From Treponema sp. (GTDB lineage: Bacteria > Spirochaetota > Spirochaetia > Treponematales > Breznakiellaceae), in contig JAIROG010000104.1 in NCBI GenBank assembly GCA_031257675.1, forward strand, positions 27,296-91,295: DNA of 64,000 bases, read 5' to 3'. The notes under the pieces are model-generated. The model was not told where the DNA came from. It did not search any database and worked only from the letters and a program-made list of their open reading frames with translations. Both the position numbers and the translations under genes were made by a program. Shown one piece after another: positions 20,675-30,809 of the stretch (its first letter is position 1; every line of letters begins with the position of its first letter).

Positions 20675-23062
20675 TTACTTTACGCGTTTTTTTTCCATCT
20701 TCTTGAACGCTTCGGCAAACGGGCTGTACATGGAACCGTCGTCATTCGGATCGAAACGGGGAGAGCGCGGCTGCCCGGATTTTGCGGGCGCCCCGGCGGC
20801 GTCAGCTTTTTTCACCGCAACGACCCGCTTTTTGCCGCTTACGGCGTCATTGGCGGAAGTTGCGGCTCTCTCAGGATCGCGCTTCGGCGCGGCTCGTCCT
20901 TGAGCGGATTGTGCGTTGCGGCGGGAAAGGCTGATGCGCCGCCTATCCACGTCCAACTCAATGATGCGGAACTCGTATACCTCGCCGACTTTCACCGCGT
21001 CCATTGGATCCTGGACAAAATGGTCGCTCAACTCGGAAATATGGACGAGCGCGGTCTCCTTTACGCCCACATCGACAAACGCCCCGAAATCAACCACATT
21101 TTTGATTTTGCCGGTGACCATCATGCCTTCGTTGAGATCTTCAAACACAACCACGCCTTTGCGCATAATGGGTTTGGGATACCCTTCACGCGGATCGCGG
21201 CCGGGCTTTTTAAGTTCATCAACAATATCGCCGATGGTGGCGTCTCCAACGCCGAATTGCTCTTTCAACGACTGCGCTGTTTCCGAACTGACGCCGCCGG
21301 TCGCGGTGATGGTTTCCCGAATTGCGCGGGCAATGGCGTAGTTTTCAGGATGAACCCACGTATTGTCAAGCGGATCCGCGCTCTCCGGTATCTTGAGGAA
21401 GCCGGCGCATTGTTCAAACGTTTTCGGACCCATGCCCTGAATGGCGTTCAGTTCATCGCGGCTTGCGATCTTGCCCTTTTCATCGCGGTATTTTACGATT
21501 CTCTTGGCAAGACTTGAGTTTATGCCAGACACATACTTGAGGAGGGAGACGCTTGCGGTGTTCAGGTTGACGCCTACATTGTTCACCACACTGGAAACCA
21601 CCTCGTCAAGGGTGTCCGAAAGCTTTTTCTGATTGACATCGTGCTGGTACAGTCCGACTCCAATAGACTTCGGGTCGATCTTCACGAGTTCGGCGAGCGG
21701 ATCCTGCAAGCGCCTGCCTATGGACACGGCGCCCCGAATAGTCAGATCGAGGTCTGGAAATTCCTCGCGGGCAATGTCACTCGCCGAATATACGGAAGCG
21801 CCGTCCTCGTCGACCACCGTGTACAGTACGTCAAGGTTATTCTCAGAAATAACCTGCGCCACCAACTCCTGCGCCTCTTTGGCGCCGGTTCCGCCTCCCA
21901 CCGCTACAAGCTGAATATGGTAATCCTTTAGATTTTTCAGGATCGACTCCTTCGCCTTATCGGTCTGGTTGTTCATAAACGTAAAGTAATGAAGGAATTT
22001 GCCGGTGTCGTCAAGACACGCGCATTTTGTGCCGGTGCGGATGCCCGGATCAACGCCCAGTACGCGGGCGCCTTTGATGGGCTGCTGCATGAGCAAGTTC
22101 TTGAGGTTCGCGCTGAACACGGAAATGCCATGTCTATCCGCCGCGTCCCCCTGATCGCCCCGGATTTCCCGAATCACGGCTGGAGACAGGAGCCGTTTAA
22201 GCCCGTCCTCTATGGATGTTTTATGGTAGTCGTTGTGAATGGCGTACTTTTTTTGCAACATTTCAACTGCGGCGTTTTCGTCAACATCAATTTGCGTTTC
22301 AAGCGCCTTTTCCCGCTCCCCCCGGTTTATCGCCAAAATCCGATGGGGCTTTATCCGGGACAGTTTCTCGGTGTAATCCCAGTACATTTGATACGTGGAA
22401 GTCTTTTTCGCATCCTCGTCTCCTACGCCTTTCACGGAGATCACGCCGTCCTCGCTGTAGAACTCCTTGACCAAGGCACGGTTTTCCGGGTCTTGAGACA
22501 CCCGTTCCGCGATAATGTCCATAGCGCCCTGCAAGGCGTCATCAACAGACGCAACGCTGAGTTCGGGATGTTCGGCGGCGTCTTCCCGCACAAATTCCGC
22601 AGCCTTGGCGACAAGCGGCTCGGTCTCAAGCTCAAGCATCGCATCCGCAAGGGGTTCAAGCCCTTTCTCAACCGCCGCCATGCCGCGAGTCTTCTTTTTC
22701 TTCTTGTAAGGCGCGTATATGTCTTCCAATTCCGCAAGCGTCGCGGCTTTGGCAATGTTGCCGTAGAGGGGTTCGGTGAGTTTCCCCTGTTCAAAAATGA
22801 GCCGGATGATCTCAATGCGCCGCTCTTCAAGGTTCTTGCCCGAACGGTACCCATGCTCTATGTCCCGCACCTGCACCTCGTCAAGGGCGCCGTGCTTTTC
22901 TTTGCGGTAACGGGCGATAAACGGTACGGTCGACCCTTCGTTCAAAAGCTCTACAACGGCTATGACCTGCCCCTGATTAATCGCAAGGGACTCGGCTATG
23001 CGCTTCATCAGCGCGTTTTCATCAATTTCTAGATTAGCAATAAATTCTTGATGTGTCTCCAT
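20675..23062 (-). CDS. tex: Tex-type RNA-binding protein (S1 domain)
   Basis: VVELLNEGSTVPFIARYRKEKHGALDEVQVRDIEH; VLGVDPGIRTGTKCACLDDTGKFL; HhH RDELNAIQGMGPKTFEQCAGFLKI; S1 EGMMVTGKIKNVVDFGAFVDVGVKETALVHISEL. Confidence 0.95.
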   Translation of the reverse strand: METHQEFIANLEIDENALMKRIAESLAINQGQVIAVVELLNEGSTVPFIARYRKEKHGALDEVQVRDIEHGYRSGKNLEERRIEIIRLIFEQGKLTEPLYGNIAKAATLAELEDIYAPYKKKKKTRGMAAVEKGLEPLADAMLELETEPLVAKAAEFVREDAAEHPELSVASVDDALQGAMDIIAERVSQDPENRALVKEFYSEDGVISVKGVGDEDAKKTSTYQMYWDYTEKLSRIKPHRILAINRGEREKALETQIDVDENAAVEMLQKKYAIHNDYHKTSIEDGLKRLLSPAVIREIRGDQGDAADRHGISVFSANLKNLLMQQPIKGARVLGVDPGIRTGTKCACLDDTGKFLHYFTFMNNQTDKAKESILKNLKDYHIQLVAVGGGTGAKEAQELVAQVISENNLDVLYTVVDEDGASVYSASDIAREEFPDLDLTIRGAVSIGRRLQDPLAELVKIDPKSIGVGLYQHDVNQKKLSDTLDEVVSSVVNNVGVNLNTASVSLLKYVSGINSSLAKRIVKYRDEKGKIASRDELNAIQGMGPKTFEQCAGFLKIPESADPLDNTWVHPENYAIARAIRETITATGGVSSETAQSLKEQFGVGDATIGDIVDELKKPGRDPREGYPKPIMRKGVVVFEDLNEGMMVTGKIKNVVDFGAFVDVGVKETALVHISELSDHFVQDPMDAVKVGEVYEFRIIELDVDRRRISLSRRNAQSAQGRAAPKRDPERAATSANDAVSGKKRVVAVKKADAAGAPAKSGQPRSPRFDPNDDGSMYSPFAEAFKKMEKKRVK

Positions 23063-23374
23063 ACAAACCTCAATGTGAAAGTTGGGATAATCATAGCGTT
23101 TTTTGACGGTTTAGGCAAGGGACGGAAGCAATAAGAATGAAAGCGACGCTCCCGCAGGAGCAGGCGGGGCGCGCCGCGCTAGCGGCATGAGCCTGTAGGC
23201 AAACAGGTTTTTAAAATCGAGGCGCCCCCGCTATACACGGTCAAAGAACCATCTCCAAAAATCCCTTTCATATTCTTGCGGATAACGGTTATTGAGACGG
23301 AACCCTTCCCGTAAAGAAAGCGCCGTCCCCTTGGGGCTAAAGGCTTTGCCTTTCATTACTGCTCCTTCTATAGA

Positions 23375-24236
23375 CTATTGGTGTGCGTCGCGGGTTTTCA
23401 ACCCTATGTCCATGCCTTTGACCACTAAAGGAAGCGGTGATATTCTGACCAGCGCGGAGATATGCTCGTTGCTGGCGTTAAATCCCGCGGAAAGGCCGGA
23501 GGCTTCGGCAGTTCCGTAATCCGGAACTGTGCCGGAAAAGTCTCCCTGCGCAATCACTTCGGAGTAGGCGGAAGACGGCAAGACCGCCGCCCTATAGCGT
23601 TCAAGCCCCAACTCGCTAAAGAAGTTTTTTTGCATTACCGCGCTTTCATCAGGGTTGGTAATGAACGCTCCTTCGCCGGAGATCAAGGTCGATCCGCTAT
23701 GAAGATATTGGCAGAGACGACGCTTCCCAAAAAGTCTGCGGTAATTTCTAGTGAAACAATCCCTATATTTTGGCCATTCACATCAAACATGGTCTTTGAC
23801 ATAGCCAGCGCCAAGTTCCCCGTGTCAGGGTCCACATACGGCTCGGTGCAGGCGACTGCTCCTTGAGCCTGCTTTGCCAAAATAAATCATGACCTCGCGG
23901 TATTGTCCCGGTCGGAAGGAGGAATCCATTCAAGGTGGATCGCCGCATAGCCTCCCGGTTCAGCCCGGCGGATGTTGCTGGTGTAATACAAAAAAGATAT
24001 ATCCGGCAGTATCGCGGCGGTCTGTTTGAGGTAGGGGCGCATAACAGCGTCTGTTGAAGCGCCGTCATGCAAGAGAAAAGCGACTCCCTCAGCGGTTGCA
24101 TGCAAGAGTTCCGTATACTGATTCAGCATACCGGTAACACTATCGCGGATATGAAAGGCATTTTCTTTAGTCGTCCTTTCAATCCCGGCATAAGAAACGC
24201 TACGATGGTAAGATGAAACGATTCTGATTCGCGGCA
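23375..24236 (-). pseudogene. Decayed Cache-domain (methyl-accepting chemotaxis protein-like) sensor fragment
   Basis: Collinear fragments YHRSVSYAGIERTTKENAFHIRDSVTGMLNQYTELL... / FILAKQAQGAVACTEPYVDPDTGNLALAMSKTMFDVNGQNIGIVSLEITADFLGSVVSA... / GAFITNPDESAVMQKNFF..., broken by an in-frame TGA (23887-23889) and a frameshift near 23686; no signalling domain remains. Confidence 0.75.
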
Positions 24237-24582
24237 TTATGAGCCATAGAGTCTCCTTAAGAAAGGTTTTACTGTACAGCAAAACCTTTTTACAAGCGCC
24301 CGCCTGCGGGCTTCTAAGTTCCCGGCTGCTATCAAAAGAGGCGCGCGACTCATGTTTACAGGAAGACATGGGTTTTGCGCATCAGCCGGGCGTGGTTGCT
24401 GACCGCGCCTTTCATCCCGCCGCGCCGTAAAGCGCTGAATAGCCCTCGTCCAAGTCATCCAATACAGACAGTTGTCCATACTTTTCTTATGAAGAGCATG
24501 GACAATCACAACGGTTTCAGGCGGTTTAGGCAAGGGGCGAAAATACATTCTCAGCAAAAATCCGGCGCTTGGCTTCGGGCGT

Positions 24583-24864
24583 TCAATAAAACTTGATAAA
24601 AAATTCTTTATACGCGCCGGTGGGGTTTTGGGGAGTCGCGGCGACGCCATCGACTCTGGCGTATGGAGGACCGCGCCGCAGCCATTTCAAAAATGCGCTC
24701 TGCTTTTTTTCATCGCCTTCCGACCAGACTTCGACATCGCCATCGCCGGTGTTTCTAACCCAGCCCGACAGTCCAAGCGTACGGGCCGCGTCTTGACATG
24801 CGTATCGAAACCCAACGCCCTGCACCCGTCCGGTAACACGCGCAAAAAAAGCGGTTTCAGCCAT
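24583..24864 (-). CDS. acyP: Acylphosphatase
   Basis: AFFARVTGRVQGVGFRYACQDAARTLGLSGWVRNTGDGDVEVWSEG, canonical acylphosphatase motif. Confidence 0.95.
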   Translation of the reverse strand: MAETAFFARVTGRVQGVGFRYACQDAARTLGLSGWVRNTGDGDVEVWSEGDEKKQSAFLKWLRRGPPYARVDGVAATPQNPTGAYKEFFIKFY

Positions 24865-25486
24865 GCTCTTCCTCTTCAAGGGTCTGGACAACCTCTGCGG
24901 AAAACCCTTCATATTTCAGCCTTTGCCGCCTTGTACAAAGAGACTCAGCGTCAATTCGATTCTTTGCGGCGAACTTTTTCAATAACGCAAGCTCCGTTTC
25001 AAAATCAAGCGCGGCTTTCAGGGCTTTTTGGGCTGTCCTGCACGGGATTCCTTTCGCGCAAAGTTTTGCCAGCAGTTTGCTGGGGCTGTCGGCCTTTAGA
25101 GAAAGCCGCGATTGCATCCACAGTCCAGCATACCGTTCATCATTGACGGCTTCTATGTTTGAAAGATGATCGACGACTGTTTTTACACAGGAAGATGCGT
25201 GTCCACGCGCTCTCAATTTATGTTCAAGACCCACGCATGTTTGCTCGGCGTTGGCGATGAGGGAGAGGGCGGCGCGTTCAGCCCGCAAGCAGGCGCATGA
25301 AAATCGCAGTTCCGCATCTTTGTCTTCGGATATTTCAAATGGCGTTACTGCCGCCGGCGCCGCGCAGGATATAAAATCTTCTTTTAAATAAATGGTTTTT
25401 ATAGAGAAAAGCCTGCCGTCCGATAGAGCGATACGGTAGACTTTTGGAGCATTTTCCGCTTTTATTGAGGTAATTTCCACGCTCAT
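24857..25486 (-). CDS. recX: Regulatory protein RecX
   Basis: LEHKLRARGHASSCVKTVVDHLSNIEAVNDERYAGLWMQSRLSLKADSPSKLLAKLCAKGI; RecX-like helical repeats. Confidence 0.8.
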   Translation of the reverse strand: MSVEITSIKAENAPKVYRIALSDGRLFSIKTIYLKEDFISCAAPAAVTPFEISEDKDAELRFSCACLRAERAALSLIANAEQTCVGLEHKLRARGHASSCVKTVVDHLSNIEAVNDERYAGLWMQSRLSLKADSPSKLLAKLCAKGIPCRTAQKALKAALDFETELALLKKFAAKNRIDAESLCTRRQRLKYEGFSAEVVQTLEEEEHG

Positions 25487-25604
25487 CACGTTAGGTAAGA
25501 TAAATGAACCGCCACGCTTTTCTGAGCCGCTCTTCTGATCCCGCCAAGCGCCCGCTTGCAATCTACACTGAGCGGGCGCGGAGCGGGCGCATAGCGGCGG
25601 CAGG

Positions 25605-25997
25605 TTAACGCTTGGAAAACTGAAATCTACGCCGGGCGCCGCGCTGACCGTATTTTTTGCGTTCAACCATACGAGAATCGCGGGTCAAGTACCCGTTGGC
25701 GCGGAGGCTGGCGTAATTCGCCAGATCGATCTGGCACAACGCGCGGGCAAGCCCATGCCTGCATGCGCCCGCCTGTCCGTGAATGCCGCCCCCATACACA
25801 TTGATGAGAATGTCAAATTTGTTCTCGCTGGCGGTTGCCATAAGGGGTTGACGCACCATTATGGCGTGTTCGCCCTGTTGGAAATACTGGACAAGCCCTT
25901 TGCCGTTTATCGTGATTTTACCATTGCCGTCTTTTATGTAGACGCGCGCAACCGAAGTTTTCCTTCTGCCAGTTCCAATGCCAAGATTTTCCATCAA
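25605..25997 (-). CDS. rpsI: 30S ribosomal protein S9
   Basis: GTGRRKTSVARVYIKDGNGKITINGKGL...DSRMVERKKYGQRGARRRFQFSKR. Confidence 0.98.
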   Translation of the reverse strand: MMENLGIGTGRRKTSVARVYIKDGNGKITINGKGLVQYFQQGEHAIMVRQPLMATASENKFDILINVYGGGIHGQAGACRHGLARALCQIDLANYASLRANGYLTRDSRMVERKKYGQRGARRRFQFSKR

Positions 25998-26005
25998 TTC
26001 ACCTC

Positions 26006-26434
26006 TTATAATTCGATCTTTTCGGGATTTTGGGCCGCATGGGGGTGATCGGGACCCGCGTAGACCTTTACGTTGCTCAGGAGCTTGCGTCCAAGTGGGC
26101 CTTTGGGCAACATGCCCTTTACCGCCAACTCAAGGGGGCTTGCCGGATGTTTGCTGATGAGTCGCTCAAAGGTTTCAGACTTAAGACCGCCCGCATAACC
26201 AGTGTGCCGGTAGTATATCTTGTTCTGAGCCTTGCGTCCGGTAACCGCCACTTTATCCGCGTTTACAATCACTACAAAGTCGCCGCATTCTTGATGGGGC
26301 GCAAATATGGGTTTTTCCTTGCCCCGTACAATAGCCGCCGCTTTTACGGCGACTCTGCCGAGAGGCTTGCCTTCGGCGTCAATAACAAACCATTTCCGCT
26401 CAATTTGAGCCGGTTTCACAAATAGCGTTCTCAT
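26006..26434 (-). CDS. rplM: 50S ribosomal protein L13
   Basis: RKWFVIDAEGKPLGRVAVKAAAIVRGK...VKGMLPKGPLGRKLLSNVKVYAGPDHPHAAQNPEKIEL. Confidence 0.98.
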   Translation of the reverse strand: MRTLFVKPAQIERKWFVIDAEGKPLGRVAVKAAAIVRGKEKPIFAPHQECGDFVVIVNADKVAVTGRKAQNKIYYRHTGYAGGLKSETFERLISKHPASPLELAVKGMLPKGPLGRKLLSNVKVYAGPDHPHAAQNPEKIEL

Positions 26435-26655
26435 ACCATAACCTTTTAGTTAAAATCAAAAATAGATATATAGTCTACAATAACGCCGCAATCTTTGTCA
26501 AGAGGCATATTGAGAGGGCGTATCGTTCAACCGTTATTCCCGTCTGTTTTTAGTTCGCGCACATGCGCAAATATCGTCTAGAGAATAGTACGCGGGAAGC
26601 GGCGCTGTTTTCCACCCGCCGCGAACCAAAGGATCGGGCTTCTCATTTCATCAAT

Positions 26656-27138
26656 TCACCTTTTTTTCACGGCTTTCACTTTTCTCCTGGCGCCGCCTTT
26701 TGATCTGTCATTCGATCTGTCAAAAGAACCGCTCTTACCGTCATCCCACGGGGCGCCGGTTTTTTTTTCTTCCCTTTTGACTTTTTTCACAACAAGGCGT
26801 TTCTTGGGAAAAGACCCGCCGTCGCCATAGCTGTCGCCGCGGACATCCCTCCAGGGCTCGCCGCGCGCATCGCCATACACCGCGCCGCGAGCCGCGCGTT
26901 TTTTTTCACGGCCGGCTTTATCCATGACCTTCAAGGCTTCTTCAAAACCGCCCAAAAACTGCGTAAGATCATCGGCGAAAAGCACCACAGACTGCCGTTC
27001 AAAACCGCCTTCGTCTCTGTTTTTACTCTCGACAATGTTAAGGTAAATATCGCCCAGCCTATTCTCTTTTACATTGAAAAAATACGTCCTGTTCTGCAAC
27101 TGGACCCGCGTTGAAAAAATCTCGCCTCGTAAACCCAT
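26656..27138 (-). CDS. PUR-domain nucleic-acid-binding protein (DUF3276/BpuR-like)
   Basis: MGLRGEIFSTRVQLQNRTYFFNVKENRLGDIYLNIVESKNRDEGGFERQSVVLFADDLTQFLGGFEEALKVM followed by a basic low-complexity tail. Confidence 0.8.
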   Translation of the reverse strand: MGLRGEIFSTRVQLQNRTYFFNVKENRLGDIYLNIVESKNRDEGGFERQSVVLFADDLTQFLGGFEEALKVMDKAGREKKRAARGAVYGDARGEPWRDVRGDSYGDGGSFPKKRLVVKKVKREEKKTGAPWDDGKSGSFDRSNDRSKGGARRKVKAVKKR

Positions 27139-27173
27139 ACATTCTCCTCGCGCATCCACCCGGACGCGCATAC

Positions 27174-29042
27174 CTATTCATTGTCGGCTTCAATGACCAT
27201 TGCCCGTTGCCACGCAATCAATTCCCGCTCAAGCTCGAAACATTCAGCGTCAGCCATGATCCGAAACACAGGCTCGGTGCCGGAACCGCGCATCCAAAGC
27301 GAAGCGACACGCGCATCCTGATCGTCAATAAAGAGTATTTTCAATCCGCCGCGCCCGGCTTCGCCAAAATTCTTGATGTCACATCTTTCTTCTACGCCAT
27401 TGTAACACGCCGCCTTCCACGCGACAATGCCGTATTGTTTGTATAGATGTTCTTTTTTATTTTCCCAATCACGCGAAAATATTTTCTGGTACCGTTCTTT
27501 TAAAATGGCGTGATCCGCAGACTTCACCTTGAGCAGCGCGTCCTGAGTATAGCCGCCGGTGCTGACAAAAAACGGAAGGGTCTTGATAATGTCCGACAAG
27601 GTAAAATCATCTTTATACGAGGCGATATTGCCCGAAAGATCGCGCCAAATCTCAAAAAGCCCCTTTTTATCGCCGGCGCTTCTTATGGCAAGCATTTTGA
27701 GCAGGGCAAACACCGTGTCGATGGGATCGCGCACCGCGGATGGATGCGTAATATTGCCGCCTGCGGAACCTTCACCCAAAATGCGCACCGTACAGCCCAA
27801 TCCGCGCAGTCTTCGCGCAAGGGACACGACATTCGCCTCCCCCACTTCGGCGCGGAACAGCTTCGCGCCAAACGCCATGGCTATACCATCAATGCGCAAC
27901 GACGTGGGATCGTTGACCACAACGGCGACATCATCAAGGAATCTGCCGTTTTCATCACAACGCAACGAGCCTGTCCATACAAGGTGGGACAATTCCGCGA
28001 CACAGGCAAGCGCAAACACTTCCTGCGCCTCAAGAGCGCGAACCCGCTTCAAACTTTCGTCCCAAATCACGATGTTGCCCCGGTCGCCGTCACAATCCGG
28101 CATGTAGCCCATGACAAAAGCCGGATCGCGGGCATGCCGCTCTTCCAGAAATTGAGCCGCGCAGTCGAGCGATTCGCCTTCCGGCACGATGCGATGCGCT
28201 ATATTTCCGGCCTCGCCATTGATAAAGGCGAATTTCACTCCGAGAGAGGGCAAGAATTCCCTGTCAATGGAAACAGCGCGCGCCGAACCGTTAAAGTCCG
28301 CTATGACGCCAATGGGATGATCCTGTATTGTTCTCTTAATGTCCGCGAACAGCTTCTCCTGTTCCGTCTTGTCCACGACAGCCGACACGACTTCCCGCGT
28401 AAAATCACGGTACGCAGACAGAGCCTCCTGTTTTACACGCGGCGCCTCATCGTACGCCGCGTCGATCAGCGTCTGATCAGCCCCGTTGATGAGAAACAAC
28501 GCCTTTTCTATCCTGCCGGGGCCGGAAAGGAAGGAGCGGAACGCCTCAATGAGGAGCTTCGACTCGGAACCGGCGAGCACGCCGCCGTCTGTCAACCCGA
28601 ATTTAAGCCCGTTGTGTCCGATTGGGTTGTGGCTTGCGGAAATATAGACAAACCCCTGCGTCCTGCCCGAAACGCCTTCGCTTCTCGCAAACGCCATTAT
28701 TTCAGGAGCGGCCGTAATGCCCGTCCAGCGGACGGCGCACCCTTCGGTTGTCAATGACCGCATCATCACATCGGCAATGCTTTTGCCGGTGGGCCTCGCG
28801 TCCATGCCCACAATCAGCGCGGGGCGCGCAACGCCGGTTGTTTTCTTTACATAATCCGCAAAAACCTTGGCGGCGACAGCAACGATTATACTATGAGCCG
28901 GTGAAATTTCACTCTGGGGATTCTCTTCATTTCCGTCCGGAGCAAAAATGGCGCGCCAGCCCGAAGCGGATAAAATCATGGCGGAAAGCGCCGCGGAAAG
29001 CGCCGCATCCCGCAAGCCGGGATCGTCTTTTGTCAACTGCAA
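27174..29042 (-). CDS. Phosphoglucomutase/phosphomannomutase family protein
   Basis: GMDARPTGKSIADVMMRSL, FVYISASHNPIGHNGLKFG (phosphoserine loop), PDCDGDRGNIV, RGSGTEPVFRIMADA. Confidence 0.92.
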   Translation of the reverse strand: MQLTKDDPGLRDAALSAALSAMILSASGWRAIFAPDGNEENPQSEISPAHSIIVAVAAKVFADYVKKTTGVARPALIVGMDARPTGKSIADVMMRSLTTEGCAVRWTGITAAPEIMAFARSEGVSGRTQGFVYISASHNPIGHNGLKFGLTDGGVLAGSESKLLIEAFRSFLSGPGRIEKALFLINGADQTLIDAAYDEAPRVKQEALSAYRDFTREVVSAVVDKTEQEKLFADIKRTIQDHPIGVIADFNGSARAVSIDREFLPSLGVKFAFINGEAGNIAHRIVPEGESLDCAAQFLEERHARDPAFVMGYMPDCDGDRGNIVIWDESLKRVRALEAQEVFALACVAELSHLVWTGSLRCDENGRFLDDVAVVVNDPTSLRIDGIAMAFGAKLFRAEVGEANVVSLARRLRGLGCTVRILGEGSAGGNITHPSAVRDPIDTVFALLKMLAIRSAGDKKGLFEIWRDLSGNIASYKDDFTLSDIIKTLPFFVSTGGYTQDALLKVKSADHAILKERYQKIFSRDWENKKEHLYKQYGIVAWKAACYNGVEERCDIKNFGEAGRGGLKILFIDDQDARVASLWMRGSGTEPVFRIMADAECFELERELIAWQRAMVIEADNE

Positions 29043-29213
29043 TTTTAACCTCTGAATATTATATATATATATTTACTGATTCAGTATCGTCAAACACTCA
29101 AATATGGATAGTCTAGGAGGTATTGAGACAAATGTCAAGCGCCTCGCCGCAAACAACAGGCTGACAGCGCAGGCGCGGCGCCTCTTTTTGAAACGCACGC
29201 GGGCGAAGGCGCA

Positions 29214-29265
29214 GACTAACCGCCCCGCCCTTCAGAGCGCATCCTAAAGGGCGAAGCGGTTAGTC
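29214..29265. repeat. Large intergenic hairpin
   Basis: GACTAACCGCCCCGCCCTT / AAGGGCGAAGCGGTTAGTC, 17 of 19 positions pair, 14-nt loop. Confidence 0.7.
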
Positions 29266-29290
29266 GTTCAATAACTGAAGTTATTGAACG
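29265..29290. repeat. Palindromic repeat, copy 1 (core gttcaataactgaagttattgaac)
   Basis: 11-bp arms with TGAA loop; identical 24-nt core recurs at 57592-57615. Confidence 0.8.
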
Positions 29291-29311
29291 CTCTATTAAA
29301 GAGAGGCTCTC

Positions 29312-30655
29312 TTATTTCAACATCGCCTTTTCTTCTTCCCATCTGTTTTTAAACACTGTGGCCACGTCATTCCATGTCTTGTTTCCAAGAGCATAATCGT
29401 AGAGGGTCGCGCCCAGATCGTCTTTGAACGCCTGACTGGGGAAGCTTGTAAAGTTCCATGAAACCGCCGAAAGATTGGGATTGCTCATAAAGCGGAACGC
29501 CTCTTTCTCAAGCGGGTTGTCCGGGCGCTCGTCAGCGCCGAACGTACTGAACGGGGTGACAAAGCCGAGTTTTTCAACAGCGGCTTTTTTGCCGTTAGGG
29601 GTATTGAAAAGCCATTCAAGGAGTTTGAGGGACGCCTCTTGAGACGCCTTTGAAGACTTGGCGTTGACGCAGATGAAGTTCTCCGTACCGGTGCATAAAC
29701 CCTGGGTTTCCTCGCCGCTCACGCCCATGTAGATCGGCATATATTTGACATCGAACGACTGCACCACATTGCCGGCTATGCCCGCAATCTGCCCCCATCC
29801 CCATGTGCCGTTCTGCACCATAGCCGCTTTGCCGAGCGCAAATTCGGACATGGAATCGTCAACGGACTTGGAGCCGATCATCATAGGGTCCGTCACCGAA
29901 TTGTTGATGTACAGATCAAAAATAGCGCGGTATTGATCGCCGTACGTCAGATCGATCTTCTCTAGGTCGCCTACACCCTTGTCGCGGTATTCGTAGTAAA
30001 TTGGCAGATTCGCCAGATGGGTCTGCCAGCGCCAGTCCTCGCCGGGTCTGAACGAGGTTGACGCAAACACGCCGTCAATGCCCAAATCAAGCTTGTGAGC
30101 GGTCATGTCTTCCACCACAGCTTTAAGGGTGGCGAAGTTGTCGATCTGCGCGGCGCTGGAAATGTTCGTAACCGCGCGGACGGACAGCGCAAAGTATTTG
30201 CGGAAGATCGCGTCATTGTAAATGATGCCGTAGGTCTCAACCGCATAGGGAAGCCCGTACACACCGCCGCCCGCAGAAATAGCCATGCTTTTATCGGAAA
30301 GCCATGCGTACAGATTCGTGTCCTTCAGATCCGCCGTATAGGTCTTCCAGTTCAAGTAGCCTATGGGCCCGTTAATGTTGAACAGCGTCGGCGGATCCGA
30401 TTTGGTAATTTCGGAGCGCAGCGTCTGCTCATAAGTGCCGCCCGCAGCGGTGACGACCTTGGCTTCAACGCCGGTTTCCGCAGAGAATTGGCCGATCACT
30501 TCCTTCCATTGGGCGTCGATTTCCGGCTTAAAGTTAAGCAGATAAACCCTCCCAACCGCGTCTTTGCCGCCGCAGGATCCGAATAGAACCGTTGCCAGCG
30601 ACAATGGAATCAAGACGGTGAACAATTTGTTCAGCCTTTTTATATGCTTCTGCAT
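29312..30655 (-). CDS. ABC sugar-binding lipoprotein (extracellular solute-binding family 1)
   Basis: Lipobox LATVLFGSCGG; YLLNFKPEIDAQWKEVIGQFSAETGVEAKVVTAAGGTYEQTLRSEITKSDPPTLFNINGPIGYLNW. Confidence 0.9.
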   Translation of the reverse strand: MQKHIKRLNKLFTVLIPLSLATVLFGSCGGKDAVGRVYLLNFKPEIDAQWKEVIGQFSAETGVEAKVVTAAGGTYEQTLRSEITKSDPPTLFNINGPIGYLNWKTYTADLKDTNLYAWLSDKSMAISAGGGVYGLPYAVETYGIIYNDAIFRKYFALSVRAVTNISSAAQIDNFATLKAVVEDMTAHKLDLGIDGVFASTSFRPGEDWRWQTHLANLPIYYEYRDKGVGDLEKIDLTYGDQYRAIFDLYINNSVTDPMMIGSKSVDDSMSEFALGKAAMVQNGTWGWGQIAGIAGNVVQSFDVKYMPIYMGVSGEETQGLCTGTENFICVNAKSSKASQEASLKLLEWLFNTPNGKKAAVEKLGFVTPFSTFGADERPDNPLEKEAFRFMSNPNLSAVSWNFTSFPSQAFKDDLGATLYDYALGNKTWNDVATVFKNRWEEEKAMLK

Positions 30656-30809
30656 GTAGTCCTCCTCATAAGGATAAAGAAATGCATTTGCGTTACGCAA
30701 ATGTCAAATGCTGGATTTGAAACCGCCGCTATTATATGTCCCTTTCGCGGCGGCGTCCACCCACCAAGACGCGATCCCAGCCGGACGTTAGCCAACGTTC
30801 AAAGGCAAC

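Noticed and set aside
20624-21517. 297-aa plus-strand ORF
   Set aside because: Antisense to tex and the RNB gene; no family recognised.
21989-23032. 347-aa plus-strand ORF
   Set aside because: Antisense to tex, with no domain-like features; shadow ORF.
27510-28757. 415-aa plus-strand ORF
   Set aside because: Entirely antisense to the phosphoglucomutase-family gene; basic, low-complexity composition typical of the shadow frame in codon-biased sequence.
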